A DNA stretch of 64,000 nt. Source: Synechococcus sp. J7-Johnson. Its GTDB lineage: Bacteria; Cyanobacteriota; Cyanobacteriia; PCC-6307; Cyanobiaceae. This document shows positions 44,393 to 52,792 of this stretch, piece by piece (position 1 is the stretch's first letter; the number at the start of each line of letters is the position of its first letter). The translations under genes and the position numbers were made by a program. Under the pieces are notes generated by a model. It worked only from the letters and a program-made list of their open reading frames with translations. It was not told the origin of the DNA and did no database searches. Location of the stretch: positions 1 through 64,000 of the forward strand of contig NZ_JAGQBU010000010.1 in assembly GCF_024345795.1 (NCBI RefSeq), in the 5' to 3' direction.

Positions 44393-45552
44393 GCCGTCAC
44401 CTCTTCGAGGCTGGGCCACAGTTCGGGCCTACGGCAGGCGCCCTGATGGGAAATCAGGCAGGGGTCAAGCAATGGATCCTCGGGGTTGAGTTGAAGGCCG
44501 TCGTCGCAGAACAGGGGCTCGAGGAAAGCCGCCAGGTTGCGCGCGTAGAGGGCGCTGGCGTGGTGGGGAACCGAAGCGGGCAGGTTGGAGGAGCCGATGA
44601 TGCGCACCCCGCCGATCTCGACGGTGCGATCCGGCTGGCTGCCGGCGCAGTTGCCGCCGGTCGACACGGCCAGATCGACCACCACGGATCCGGGGCGCAG
44701 CGCCTTGAGCATCTCCTCGGTGATCAGCAGTGGCGCGGGCCGGCCAGGCACCTGGGCAGTGGTGATCACAGCGTCGGCTTCGGAGAGGTGTGTGGTGAGC
44801 TGCTGGCGCTGTGCCTCCAGGAAGGCAGCTCCGGCCTCGCGGGCATAGCCGCCGGTTTCACCCGGGGCCTCCCGGCTGGGGGGATCGATGAAGCGTGCCC
44901 CCAGGGATTCCACCTGTTCCTTCGCGGCCGCCCGCACATCGCTCACCTTCACCATCGCGCCGAGGCGGCGGGCGGTGGCTACGGCCTGCAGACCGGCCAC
45001 ACCGGCCCCGAGCACCAACACCTTGGCTGGCTGAACCGTGCCGGCGGCGGTCATCAGCATCGGGAAGAAGCGATCCAGTTCAGCGGCCGCCAGGAGCACC
45101 GCCTTGTAGCCGGCGATGTTGGCCTGGGAAGAGAGCACATCCATCGACTGGGCGCGGCTGATGCGCGGCAGCAACTCCAGGGCCAGGGTCGAGAGCCCAC
45201 GGCTGTTGAGGCGCTCGATCAGAGCCCGGTTCAGATAGGGATCCAGCAGACCCACCAGCAGGGAGCCGGAAGCCAGCCGCTCAAGCCCGCCACTGCCACC
45301 TTCATGGTCCTGAAGGGGCGGTTGCACGCAAAGCACCACTTCGGCGGCGCTCCAGGTGTCGGAGCAGCCCTTGACCACGATCGAGGCACCAGCTTCGATG
45401 AAGACCTCGTCGTTGAATCCGGCCTCCAGACCTGCGCCCGATTCGATGAACACCTCGGAGTTCTTCGCCACCAGGCGGCGCACCGTCTCCGGTGTGGCGG
45501 CGACACGCCTCTCCCCACCCCGGCTTTCCGCAGGAACCAAGACCCTGACCAC
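44389..45552 (-). CDS. pntA: NAD(P) transhydrogenase subunit alpha, NAD-binding part (PntA1)
   Basis: The 387-residue soluble domain I binds NAD(H). It shows the alanine dehydrogenase-like start VLVPAESRGGERRVAATPETV, the RISRAQSMDVLSSQANIAGY signature, the Rossmann loop VLVLGAGVAGLQAVATARRLGA and DAVITTAQVPGRPAPLLI. The start is GTG 45552. The transhydrogenase couples NADPH formation to proton movement across the membrane. Confidence 0.95.
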   Translation of the reverse strand: MVRVLVPAESRGGERRVAATPETVRRLVAKNSEVFIESGAGLEAGFNDEVFIEAGASIVVKGCSDTWSAAEVVLCVQPPLQDHEGGSGGLERLASGSLLVGLLDPYLNRALIERLNSRGLSTLALELLPRISRAQSMDVLSSQANIAGYKAVLLAAAELDRFFPMLMTAAGTVQPAKVLVLGAGVAGLQAVATARRLGAMVKVSDVRAAAKEQVESLGARFIDPPSREAPGETGGYAREAGAAFLEAQRQQLTTHLSEADAVITTAQVPGRPAPLLITEEMLKALRPGSVVVDLAVSTGGNCAGSQPDRTVEIGGVRIIGSSNLPASVPHHASALYARNLAAFLEPLFCDDGLQLNPEDPLLDPCLISHQGACRRPELWPSLEEVTA

Positions 45553-45761
45553 AGACGACTCCGGCGATCCTCACTATCCCTATTCATGGACAGAGCGCGG
45601 GAGGGGCGCAAGTCAGCATTGGACGTTGTGTTCAAGCCACCACACAGGCGCTGGTTCGGCCCCGTCTGCCGTGGCGATGGCAGCCCACTGTCACGAGGGC
45701 TACCCCACAGCGGGCACGCGTTGCCTAGCAAGTGTGGGCAATCCTGAGCTGATCCCCAGCC

Positions 45762-46043
45762 ATGGCCTCCTTCACCATCACCCTGGAAGACGGCAAGTCG
45801 TTCAGTTGCCCCGACGATCAGTACATCCTCGATGCCGCCGAGGAGCAGTCAATCGATCTGCCCTACTCCTGCCGCGCCGGGGCCTGCAGCACCTGCGCCG
45901 GCAAGATCCTCTCGGGCAGCGTTGATCAATCCGATCAGAGCTTCCTCGATGACGAGCAGATCGCCGAGGGCTTCGCGCTGCTTTGCGTCAGCTACCCCCT
46001 CGCCGACTGCACGATCAAGCCAAACGTCGAAGACGACCTCTGA
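45762..46043 (+). CDS. petF: Plant-type [2Fe-2S] ferredoxin
   Basis: The 93-residue product carries the cluster ligands C37, C42, C45 and C75 in CRAGACSTC and LLCVSYP. It is acidic and starts with [16 protein letters not shown], close to photosynthetic ferredoxins. It would accept electrons from photosystem I and pass them to FNR and other enzymes. It may be one of several paralogues. It converges with the malic enzyme gene, only four bases apart. Confidence 0.93.
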   Translation: MASFTITLEDGKSFSCPDDQYILDAAEEQSIDLPYSCRAGACSTCAGKILSGSVDQSDQSFLDDEQIAEGFALLCVSYPLADCTIKPNVEDDL

Positions 46044-46047
46044 GCCA

Positions 46048-47601
46048 TCAGATCGCTTCCAGCTCCTTGTAGACCGCCGTCCAGGTGGCCTGATCGAGCC
46101 GCTCGATCGCCTCCTCGGCGCTTGCGGCTCGGCTGGCGAGGCCTTCGTGCACCGCCGCCAGCGCCACCGCTTCCGCCACCGCCCGCGACACCGACTGCAC
46201 CTGGGTGAGCTCAGGCATCAAGGGAGCATCCGAATCCCGGTAAGCCGGAATTCGATCGGCGAGGGCATCGAGCCCCGCATCGATCATTCCCTCGCTCACC
46301 TGGATGGCACCCACAGCCACGCTGGCGAAACCCAGGCCGGGGAACAAGAAGCAGTTGTTGCACTGCCCGATGCGGCGAAGGCTGCCCTGCCAGCTCACCG
46401 GCTCGAATGGGCTACCGCTGGCCACCAGGGCCTTTCCGCCGGTCCATGCATAGAGATCGGCCGGAGTGGCCTCCGCCAGACTTGTTGGATTGGAGAGGGG
46501 CAGGATGATCGGCCGCTCCACCGCCGCAGCCATCGTTTCCACCACCTCGCGGCTGAAAGCCCCCGCCACGGTTGAGGTGCCGATCAACACGGTGGGGCGC
46601 ACCGTCCGCACCACCTCCAGCAGGCCGATCCGGCCCTGCACGTCGTGCTCGAACGCCGAGCGCTCAGAAGGATCTCTGGCAAGGGCCCGGGCCATGGGGG
46701 AAAGATCGGGTTGATCGGCCAGCACCAGCCCCTCCCGATCGATCGCCCAGATACGGCGGCGCGCCTCTGGCTCACTCAAGCCTGCCCTGGTGAGCAGGCG
46801 CACCAGACCCTCGGCGATGCCGCAACCCGCTGTGCCCGCTCCGAACACCACGATGCGGTGGTCTTCCAGAGGCAGGCCGGCGCCGTGGGAGGCCGCCTGC
46901 ACCACCGCGCAAGCCACTCCGCGGGTGCCCTGGATGTCGTCGTTGAAGCTGGGCACCCGCTCGCGGTACTCCGCCAGCAACTGGTGGGCATGGCCGGTGC
47001 CGAAGTCTTCCCAGTGCAGCAGCGCTCCCGGGAACTGGCGCTGCAGGGCCTCCACGGTGCGGGCCAGGAAGCGGTCGTAGTCGGGGCCATCGAGGCGCGG
47101 GTGGCGCCAACCGGGGTATAGAGGGTCGTCCAACAGCTGCGGGCGGTCGGTGCCCACATCAAGCACCAAGGGCAGCACCCGAGAGGGATCAAGCCCGGCG
47201 CAGAGCGTGTAGACCGCCAGCTTGCCAAGACAGATCTCGATTCCGCCGATGCCCTGATCGCCGATGCCGAGGATTCCCTGCGAATCGGTGATCAGGATCA
47301 GATCCACCGGCCCGGGCGCCGCCTGGCTCAGCACCGAATCGATCCGCTCCAGATCCGGTGCCGCCAGGAACACCCCGCCGGAGGGGGTGCGGTAGTCGAG
47401 GCTGAAACGCTGGATCGCCGCTCCCACGGTGGGGGTGTAAACGATCGGCATCACCGCCTCGATGTGATCGGCCAGGAAGCGATGGAACAGGGTGAGATTT
47501 GCCTGGCGCAGGGCCACAGCGAAGCGGAACTTCTCCAGGTCGCTCCCCAGAGTGAGGAATGCCTGCCAGTGGCGCTCCACCTGGGTATCCAGGCTCTCCA
47601 C
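46048..47601 (-). CDS. Malic enzyme (NAD-dependent type, oxaloacetate-decarboxylating)
   Basis: The product decarboxylates malate to pyruvate. Visible are VMPIVYTPTVGAAIQRFS, LILITDSQGILGIGDQG, HWEDFGTGHAHQLL, FNDDIQGTRGVA, the Rossmann loop IVVFGAGTAGCGIAEGL and the C-terminal QCNNCFLFPGLGF. GTG 47601 gives 517 residues, but the frame upstream still reads family sequence (LADPCLNKGTAFSRQER, GLDGLLPHAV). It has no ATG, GTG or TTG before the stop at 47748-47746, so a CTG start at 47739 (563 residues) is likely. Confidence 0.93.
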   Translation of the reverse strand: MESLDTQVERHWQAFLTLGSDLEKFRFAVALRQANLTLFHRFLADHIEAVMPIVYTPTVGAAIQRFSLDYRTPSGGVFLAAPDLERIDSVLSQAAPGPVDLILITDSQGILGIGDQGIGGIEICLGKLAVYTLCAGLDPSRVLPLVLDVGTDRPQLLDDPLYPGWRHPRLDGPDYDRFLARTVEALQRQFPGALLHWEDFGTGHAHQLLAEYRERVPSFNDDIQGTRGVACAVVQAASHGAGLPLEDHRIVVFGAGTAGCGIAEGLVRLLTRAGLSEPEARRRIWAIDREGLVLADQPDLSPMARALARDPSERSAFEHDVQGRIGLLEVVRTVRPTVLIGTSTVAGAFSREVVETMAAAVERPIILPLSNPTSLAEATPADLYAWTGGKALVASGSPFEPVSWQGSLRRIGQCNNCFLFPGLGFASVAVGAIQVSEGMIDAGLDALADRIPAYRDSDAPLMPELTQVQSVSRAVAEAVALAAVHEGLASRAASAEEAIERLDQATWTAVYKELEAI

Positions 47602-47779
47602 GGCGTGGGGCAGAAGGCCATCAAGCCCGAACGTCTGGCGTTCCTGGCGGCTGAAGGCCGTGCCCTTGTTGAGACAGGGATCGGCGAGAAGATCGCGGCC
47701 CCGCAGGCGGGTGCTCTGGGGAAACGTTGGGCGGGCCAGGAGGATTCAGCAACCTGGCAGCGGAGCGTAGGCCAGGGGC

Positions 47780-48172
47780 TCAGAGCAGGCGCATCACGCT
47801 GCCCACCAGGGCCATCACCAGCAGCACTGTCGTAGCGATGAAGCTGATGGCGAATCCCAATCCCCGCTGCTCCGGAGCCCGCAGATAGCCGACCGCATAA
47901 AGCACCCGACCCAGCACCCAGACAGCCCCCAGCACCGAGGCCGCAGTGGCGTTTGAGAGCAGCACTGCCAGCCAGAAGGCTGGCAGGAACACCACGATCT
48001 GCTCCAGGGTGTTCTGCTGCACCCGCATGGCCCGCTCAAAGGCCGGTGGACCGCTCATCAGCGGTGGCTTCACCCCATGGCGTATGCGCGCCCGACCCAC
48101 CTGCATGGCGGTGGCCTGAAAGGTGATCACAGCCAGCAGGGTGATGAGCCCGGGAAGGGGGGCGATCGTCAT
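47780..48172 (-). CDS. MAPEG-family membrane protein
   Basis: The 130-residue product has four helices and the MAPEG signature FERAMRVQQNTLEQIVVFLPAFWLAV. The family includes microsomal glutathione transferases, and bacterial members are mostly uncharacterised. It lies just upstream of the malic enzyme on the same strand, seven bases from the next small gene. Confidence 0.88.
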   Translation of the reverse strand: MTIAPLPGLITLLAVITFQATAMQVGRARIRHGVKPPLMSGPPAFERAMRVQQNTLEQIVVFLPAFWLAVLLSNATAASVLGAVWVLGRVLYAVGYLRAPEQRGLGFAISFIATTVLLVMALVGSVMRLL

Positions 48173-48178
48173 GGGAAG

Positions 48179-48370
48179 TCAGCCCAATGGCCCACCATGA
48201 CCCATGGCAGCGACCCCACCCAGAATGCCCATGGCTGCCATCAGGGCTGCAATCGCCCAGAAGGCATGGTCATGGGCCTCCATCACCGGTTCACGGCCAT
48301 GAATCGGCACCTCCTGGGCATAGAGGTTGTCGTGGTTTTCGAGATCATGGGTATGCATGATGGGCTCCAT
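48179..48370 (-). CDS. Small histidine-rich membrane protein
   Basis: The 63-residue product from ATG 48370 has a hydrophilic His/Glu/Asp-rich N-terminus (MHTHDLENHDNLYAQEVPIH) and one membrane helix (FWAIAALMAAMGILGGVAAM) with a glycine-rich end. The frame opens earlier at 48406. The function is unknown. Metal binding by the histidines is possible but only inferred. It precedes the MAPEG gene by six bases. Confidence 0.6.
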   Translation of the reverse strand: MEPIMHTHDLENHDNLYAQEVPIHGREPVMEAHDHAFWAIAALMAAMGILGGVAAMGHGGPLG

Positions 48371-48486
48371 CGGCTGTCTCCAGCGTGGCCGCGGCCGGCG
48401 GGTCACGCCTCAGGCAGCAGGCAGATGTGACAGAGCTTCGCCAATGTTGACCTGCCCGACATCAACCCGAGATCAAGAAAGTTGCC

Positions 48487-48666
48487 TCAGCGCAGGGAGC
48501 TGATCAGCCCGCGACGCCGCAGCTCCTGGGCGAACTCACTGGCGAGTCGGTTCCTGGCCCGAAAGGCATGCCAACGGCCATACCAGTCGAGGCAACGGAA
48601 CAGCACCCAGGTGAGGAACAGAACCTGCAGGAAGGGTTTCAGGGTCGGGAGGACCGGGCTCTGAAT
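48487..48666 (-). CDS. Small hydrophobic-basic protein, non-canonical start
   Basis: A 59-residue frame reads VLPTLKPFLQVLFLTWVLFR, then CLDWYGRWHAFRARNRLASE and FAQELRRRGLISSLR. Codon third positions are as GC-rich as in real genes. A hydrophobic helix is followed by a basic amphipathic tail. The in-frame stop lies just upstream and no ATG, GTG or TTG precedes the conserved-looking part. ATT 48666 is the only plausible start, so the gene call is tentative. Confidence 0.4.
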   Translation of the reverse strand: MQSPVLPTLKPFLQVLFLTWVLFRCLDWYGRWHAFRARNRLASEFAQELRRRGLISSLR

Positions 48667-48671
48667 TGAAT

Positions 48672-49214
48672 TTAGGCAGCCCCATGGGCTCTGTCATCAG
48701 CGGGATCGAGGGTCCAGAGCGCCAGACCCCCGCCACGGCCCCTGGCCGCCAGCCAGCCATGGCTGGCCCCGCCACCGATCAGGGCGAAGAAGGGCAGCTC
48801 CCCGGCCCGCTGCTGGCCAAACGGAAGCGGCTGGGGGAGTGGGCGATCGAGGGGCCGCCAGGCGCCCAGCGCCAGACACAGACGCTCAAAACGAAACAGC
48901 AGCAGGGGCCGCTTGCCCTCGAGCCTGGCCTGGCCCGCAAATGTGAGCCCAAGTTCCCCCAGCTGCACGCTGTTGCGGATCACCATCTCCTGGCCCTCCC
49001 CCCCAGGGGCTTCGATCACCAGCCTTGCGCCCAGGGCCCGCAGGAGTCCACTGACCAGATCAGCCGGCCGCTCTGATCCCCGCGGCCAGGTGCGCTGCAG
49101 ACGCCAGCTGCCGATCAGCTGGGCAGCCTCAACAGCACCTCCTTGCTTGCGGCTGATTGCCTCCATCCGGAGCAGGTCCGCCCCGTCGGGAGTGGCAGGG
49201 AGTGTCGGGTCCAT
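48672..49214 (-). CDS. Conserved protein, possibly fibrillin/PAP-like
   Basis: The 180-residue soluble product starts MDPTLPATPDGADLLRMEAI. LIGSWRLQRTW near residue 34, RLEGKRPLLLFRFERLCLALG and the closing GGASHGWLAARGRGGGLALW follow the order seen in plastid lipid-associated (fibrillin) proteins: LxGxW, a beta strand with LxFRFE, and GWLDxxYLDExLRI. The match is by eye and weak. It is encoded just downstream of the carbohydrate kinase on the same strand. Confidence 0.6.
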   Translation of the reverse strand: MDPTLPATPDGADLLRMEAISRKQGGAVEAAQLIGSWRLQRTWPRGSERPADLVSGLLRALGARLVIEAPGGEGQEMVIRNSVQLGELGLTFAGQARLEGKRPLLLFRFERLCLALGAWRPLDRPLPQPLPFGQQRAGELPFFALIGGGASHGWLAARGRGGGLALWTLDPADDRAHGAA

Positions 49215-49256
49215 CTGAAAGCGTTGTGCGGGGACTGGAGCAGAACCCAGCCTGGC

Positions 49257-50135
49257 TCAGAGGGGCTGGGGCGCACCCCACTGGGAGGCATAGGCGCCGC
49301 GGACATCGAGGGCAGCGGCGCCGCAGCGGCAGGCCAGCGCCAGCGCGTCTGGGCGTTCCCAGCCGGCCGCCAGGCCCGCTGTGAAGCCGGCAGCAAAGCT
49401 GTCGCCAGCCCCGTAAGCATCCACCGGGGGGTGGCGTCGCTCGATCGCTCTGAAGCGACCTCCAGGGACAGTGAATCCCCCCTGCTCGGCCTCCGTGGCC
49501 ACATAAATGCGAGGTGCGGGAAAGAGATCCCCATCCCGGTATTTCTCTCCGGGGTCGCGGGCACTACCTATGAGTGCGTCGAGCTCCACGGCGGCCGCCT
49601 GCAGAACCGGCAAACGGACCCGGGGTGTAGCCGCCAACACCCGCGCCCGACGGGCCAGCCGCAGGGCGGCTTCATCGGCGGCGGTCACGAACACCCCGTC
49701 GCAGCCAGCCAGCTCGGCCCAGGGCAAAGGATCGCTGGCGGCAGGAGCGAGCCGTTCGCCAATCACCGTGATGGTGCGCTCCCCGCTCGCCTCCACGAAG
49801 GTGATCGCCCTACGGGTGGGGCTCTCCCGCCAGGCCACATGCAGTTCAAGCCCCATGGCCCTCAGCTCGGCGGCCGCCCGCTCTCCGAGGGAATCTCGGC
49901 CCAGGGAGGTGTAGAAGGCCACCGGTTGATTCGTGAGCCGGCTGAACTGGGCGGCCACCACAGCGCCGCCACCGGCGGGTTGCTCCAGGGTTTCGAGCAC
50001 GTGCTGGATCTGACCGGCTGAAGGCAGCCGCTCCACCATCACGAAGCTGACCCACTCCACGTGACCCACCACTGCCAGGCGCAGCGGGGGCAAGGGAGGC
50101 GGACCTGGCAGCTCAGCTGGGGCAGCAGCAGACAT
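49257..50135 (-). CDS. PfkB/ribokinase-family carbohydrate kinase
   Basis: The 292-residue product from ATG 50135 has the ribokinase-fold features AVVGHVEWVSF, QPAGGGAVVAAQFSRL and YTSLGRDSLGERAAAELRAMG. The anion-hole motif near the C-terminus is DAYGAGDSFAAGFTAGLA, with the catalytic aspartate. The substrate could be a sugar, a nucleoside or another alcohol. The frame opens at 50195, but the extra residues are not family-like. Confidence 0.87.
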   Translation of the reverse strand: MSAAAPAELPGPPPLPPLRLAVVGHVEWVSFVMVERLPSAGQIQHVLETLEQPAGGGAVVAAQFSRLTNQPVAFYTSLGRDSLGERAAAELRAMGLELHVAWRESPTRRAITFVEASGERTITVIGERLAPAASDPLPWAELAGCDGVFVTAADEAALRLARRARVLAATPRVRLPVLQAAAVELDALIGSARDPGEKYRDGDLFPAPRIYVATEAEQGGFTVPGGRFRAIERRHPPVDAYGAGDSFAAGFTAGLAAGWERPDALALACRCGAAALDVRGAYASQWGAPQPL

Positions 50136-50158
50136 CCAGGCTGAGCGGGTGCTCCAGG

Positions 50159-50320
50159 ATGACGGCTCACCTCGGCTTCGCCGCTGCCATGGCACCCAAG
50201 GAACGGTCCGCCACCACCGTGAAACTCCAGATCGCCGGTGCGGTGTTGCTGCCGCTGCTGCTGCTGGGCCTATGGCTGAATTCGCTTGGATTCTTCAGTG
50301 CACCGCCTCCGCCAGGCTGA
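50159..50320 (+). CDS. Small single-helix membrane protein
   Basis: A 53-residue frame contains MAPKERSATTVKLQ, a hydrophobic helix (IAGAVLLPLLLLGLWLNSLG) and the tail FFSAPPPPG. Start is ATG 50159 or the internal ATG 50189. Third positions are GC-rich. It is divergent from the kinase. The function is unknown. Confidence 0.55.
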   Translation: MTAHLGFAAAMAPKERSATTVKLQIAGAVLLPLLLLGLWLNSLGFFSAPPPPG

Positions 50321-50339
50321 AGAAACCGGCCTTAAGTCC

Positions 50340-50495
50340 TCAGCTCGCTGGATCAGCCGCATCCAGGGAGGCGAGGTATCGCTTGCGTTGAGCAGAGGCG
50401 CCGGGCTCCTCGCGGCGGCGGCTGGGAATGTTGCCCCGTTGGCTGGGTTCTTCAGGCCAATCGGTGATCTCGGGAAGGGACTGGGATTCAGGCAT
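50340..50495 (-). CDS. Small charged protein of unknown function
   Basis: A 51-residue frame from ATG 50495 reads MPESQSLPEITDWPEEPSQR and ends AQRKRYLASLDAADPAS. It is rich in Arg, Glu and Pro, and likely flexible. It is convergent with the small membrane protein. The GC-rich codon use supports coding, but the assignment is tentative. Confidence 0.45.
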   Translation of the reverse strand: MPESQSLPEITDWPEEPSQRGNIPSRRREEPGASAQRKRYLASLDAADPAS

Positions 50496-50545
50496 TTCTG
50501 AATCGTAGGGGGTCTGCGCGTCCCGCAAAAGTTGCCTCAAGCGCT

Positions 50546-50695
50546 GTGAGCAACGGTTCGAGCTGCTGCTCTGGTGGATTGCTGATCTCGCCGATCGATA
50601 TCCGCGATCTGGATCAGCTCATGCAGACGCTGATGGCGGACCAGGCCGCCGGGGACTGGCCGATGGCATCAGTTACCGATGACTTCAGTGCGTGA
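50546..50695 (+). CDS. Possible 49-residue protein
   Basis: GTG 50546 opens a frame with a Ser/Cys-rich start and IDIRDLDQLMQTLMADQAAG, then DWPMASVTDDFSA. The helical acidic second half looks protein-like, but there is no clear ribosome binding site or known relative. The rest of 50496-50785 holds no recognisable gene. Confidence 0.25.
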   Translation: MSNGSSCCSGGLLISPIDIRDLDQLMQTLMADQAAGDWPMASVTDDFSA

Positions 50696-50785
50696 AGGCA
50701 TCAGCGATCCCGCCGCGGCCTGATGGGAAACATGCTGGTACGTTGAAAGAAGGTTGATTGCAGCTCTTCGCGTCCTTCGACCCTG

Positions 50786-51307
50786 ATGTCACCACGACGG
50801 CAATCACGCTTCATGTCATTACGTCACCATCTGTTGCACGGCGGCCTTGCCATAGCGGCAGCAACCTCCTTGGTCGTTCTGAACGCCGGTGAGGGCAAAA
50901 GCGAGGTTATGTACACCCTCACAACCCAGTGCAGCCTCAATAGCGAGCCCGCCAAAGCCTGCATCGTCGAAGCGGTCAATGAGGGCCAATCAACCCTGTA
51001 CCGCCACAAGATCGGCGGTGACGTAATGACTGTCCGGGTAAGAGATCAACCCGTTCGCATGGACCTCTGGTCCAAGGAATCGAAAGCCTGGACATCTCTG
51101 AAGCGAGCCGAAGCCCGTTTCTCCACCAACACGGTTTGCTTCAACGGCACGGATCTGTGTGTCGTCAACCCCAACTATCTCAACAGCGTCCTTCAGAACC
51201 AGACACCTGCCATGAAGGGCCGTGACCACGTGATGGTCCACTTCGGCAGCGACGGCCGTGTCGATGCCAGCTGCTACGACGAAGGCTGCGACGTGGTGCG
51301 CAAATGA
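50786..51307 (+). CDS. Secreted protein of unknown function
   Basis: The 173-residue product starts MSPRRQSRFMSLRHHLLHGG and has a signal peptide (GGLAIAAATSLVVLNAGEGKS). The mature part has five cysteines (TQCSLNSEP, AKACIVE, TVCFNGTDLCVVN, ASCYDEGCDVV) suggesting disulfides, and a central DVMTVRVRDQPVRMDLWSKES. A start at ATG 50813 is also possible. Its stop overlaps the repeat-protein start (ATGA), so the two secreted proteins are probably made together. Confidence 0.75.
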   Translation: MSPRRQSRFMSLRHHLLHGGLAIAAATSLVVLNAGEGKSEVMYTLTTQCSLNSEPAKACIVEAVNEGQSTLYRHKIGGDVMTVRVRDQPVRMDLWSKESKAWTSLKRAEARFSTNTVCFNGTDLCVVNPNYLNSVLQNQTPAMKGRDHVMVHFGSDGRVDASCYDEGCDVVRK

Positions 51308-52260
51308 AAGGAATCCCTGGATTAAGCCTCTTACTCTCCGGCGTGCTCGCCTTCCCGGCAGGCTCAGCACTGGCACTGGACAGATGGCCTGGAGACAGCC
51401 AGAACCCCATCACTACTGAGCTGCTGGCCAGGGGAGGAGGCGGTGGAAGTCGTGGTGGCGGCAGCCGTGGTGGCGGTGGGAGCCGAGGTGGCGGTGGTGG
51501 AAGCAACCGTGTTCGCACAGGCATGAGCGGCGGAGGCGCGAGCCTGAACCGCGGCAACAGCCGACCCAATGGCGGCTGGAGCAACAGGGTGTCTTCACCC
51601 TCGGCGCGGCCATCAATCCAACGGCCCTCGGGATCGAACAACATCAGCCGCGATCTCAATCGCAGCGGCAACCGTGACTTCAATAGAAGCGGAAATTTTG
51701 ACGGCAACAGGTCCATCAACCGGGACGTGAATCGGGACGTGAACCGGAACATCAACCGGGATGTAAATAGGAATATCAATCGGGACGTGAATAGAAATAT
51801 CAACCGAAACGTGAATTGGAATACGAATCGGCGCGTCAACATCGGCAATGTGAATGTCAACCCCGGCTGGGCTCGCCCGGGCTGGGGCGTGGCCCGGCCT
51901 TGGAATGCCGGCTGGTATGGCGGCTGGTCCTCTCCCTCCTGGGGATGGTGGGGGGCAAGAGCCGCAACATGGGGTGTGGCCTCTCTGGCTACTGCAGCCG
52001 TAATCAACAATGCTGTCGACAATGCCGTCAGCAGCAACGCCACCTACATAGTTGTTCCCAACACCGACTACCAGCTGCTCTACGGCTCGGTTCAGCCCTC
52101 CGGCTCCCAGGGAGTCAGCTTCGCCGTCACTGCCGATGGCAGCACTTACCAGCTCTCGGCCGATTGCAACCAGGGCCTTCTGGATGGCCGCGAACCGAGC
52201 AATGCTGCCGAAGCAGAGCTGCTCAATGCAGCCTGTCAGGTGGCCTTCGGCTCCGTCTGA
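51304..52260 (+). CDS. Secreted Gly/Arg- and Asn/Arg-repeat protein
   Basis: The 318-residue product has a signal peptide (LSLLLSGVLAFPAGSALAL), a Gly/Ser/Arg-rich segment (GGGGGSRGGGSRGGGGSRGG) and ten consecutive tetrapeptides of the NRDV/NRNI type (51718-51837). A Trp/Gly-rich stretch (NVNPGWARPGWG, WYGGWSSPSWGWWG) and a C-terminal folded domain follow (ATYIVVPNTDYQLLYGSVQ, VTADGSTYQLSADCNQGLL). Secreted proteins with NVNRNVN repeats and a similar tail are known as uncharacterised proteins in other bacteria. A hairpin terminator follows. Confidence 0.8.
   Translation: MKGIPGLSLLLSGVLAFPAGSALALDRWPGDSQNPITTELLARGGGGGSRGGGSRGGGGSRGGGGGSNRVRTGMSGGGASLNRGNSRPNGGWSNRVSSPSARPSIQRPSGSNNISRDLNRSGNRDFNRSGNFDGNRSINRDVNRDVNRNINRDVNRNINRDVNRNINRNVNWNTNRRVNIGNVNVNPGWARPGWGVARPWNAGWYGGWSSPSWGWWGARAATWGVASLATAAVINNAVDNAVSSNATYIVVPNTDYQLLYGSVQPSGSQGVSFAVTADGSTYQLSADCNQGLLDGREPSNAAEAELLNAACQVAFGSV
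51718..51837 (+). repeat. Ten in-frame 12-base repeats encoding N-R-[D/N]-[V/I]
   Basis: The units read NRDV, NRDV, NRNI, NRDV, NRNI, NRDV, NRNI, NRNV, NWNT, NRRV. Codons vary (CGG, AGG, AGA and CGA for Arg; AAC and AAT for Asn), so the protein pattern is kept while the DNA has drifted. The repeat block is clearly richer in A than the surrounding genes. Confidence 0.9.
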
Positions 52261-52314
52261 ACTCCACATCGTGGGGTAGCTCCAAGGAGACTCAGCCCGG
52301 TGTGATCATCGGGC

Positions 52315-52350
52315 AACAGCTGGAACAGATCAGGCTGTTCCAGCTGTTTT
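52315..52350 (+). terminator. Terminator-like hairpin after the repeat-protein gene
   Basis: A perfect 14-bp stem AACAGCTGGAACAG / CTGTTCCAGCTGTT with a 6-base loop ends in a short T-run (TTTT, two of them in the stem). It lies 54 bases after the stop. Confidence 0.75.
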
Positions 52351-52496
52351 CGGGTGTTGACAACGGCGGCAACCAGCATCAGATTGGCCTATTGCGTCAT
52401 TACAACCAGTCGATCACGGCGCATCATCTTCAGCGTCAAACTGGCATTCGCTCCAAGAAACAACGGCCTTCCATAGAGATTCCCCCTTCAACTCAG

Positions 52497-52733
52497 TCAG
52501 GGTTCTGCCTCGGACAGCGTGGCGTCAATCCGCTCCGCCAGCAGCAGACAGGCGTCCATCTCGGCCCAGAGCAACTTCCGCCTCTGAGCCTCGACAGCGT
52601 AGGAGCGCCGGTGTAGATCCCGACCCAGATAGCGCAGGGCATCACGGATCCGTCGCCAGTCCTCGTTGCTGCAGTTGGGCGCCTGAGGGACGCTGTCATC
52701 CATGGAGGCCGAGTGAGCCAAGGGTTCAGCCAT
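52497..52733 (-). CDS. Small helical protein of unknown function
   Basis: The 78-residue product from ATG 52733 reads NEDWRRIRDALRYLGRDLHR and RRKLLWAEMDACLLLAERID, two amphipathic helices likely to pair. No family is recognised. It is divergent from the secreted gene at 52793 with a very short intergenic region. Confidence 0.5.
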   Translation of the reverse strand: MAEPLAHSASMDDSVPQAPNCSNEDWRRIRDALRYLGRDLHRRSYAVEAQRRKLLWAEMDACLLLAERIDATLSEAEP

Positions 52734-52792
52734 GCAGCATGAAATCAATGCAGTTTCCGACTGTACCGTTGAGTTTCAGACGCCATTCAGTC

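Noticed and set aside
51718-51837. CRISPR-like repeat block
   Set aside because: The 12-base units are in-frame codons of a secreted protein, without spacers.
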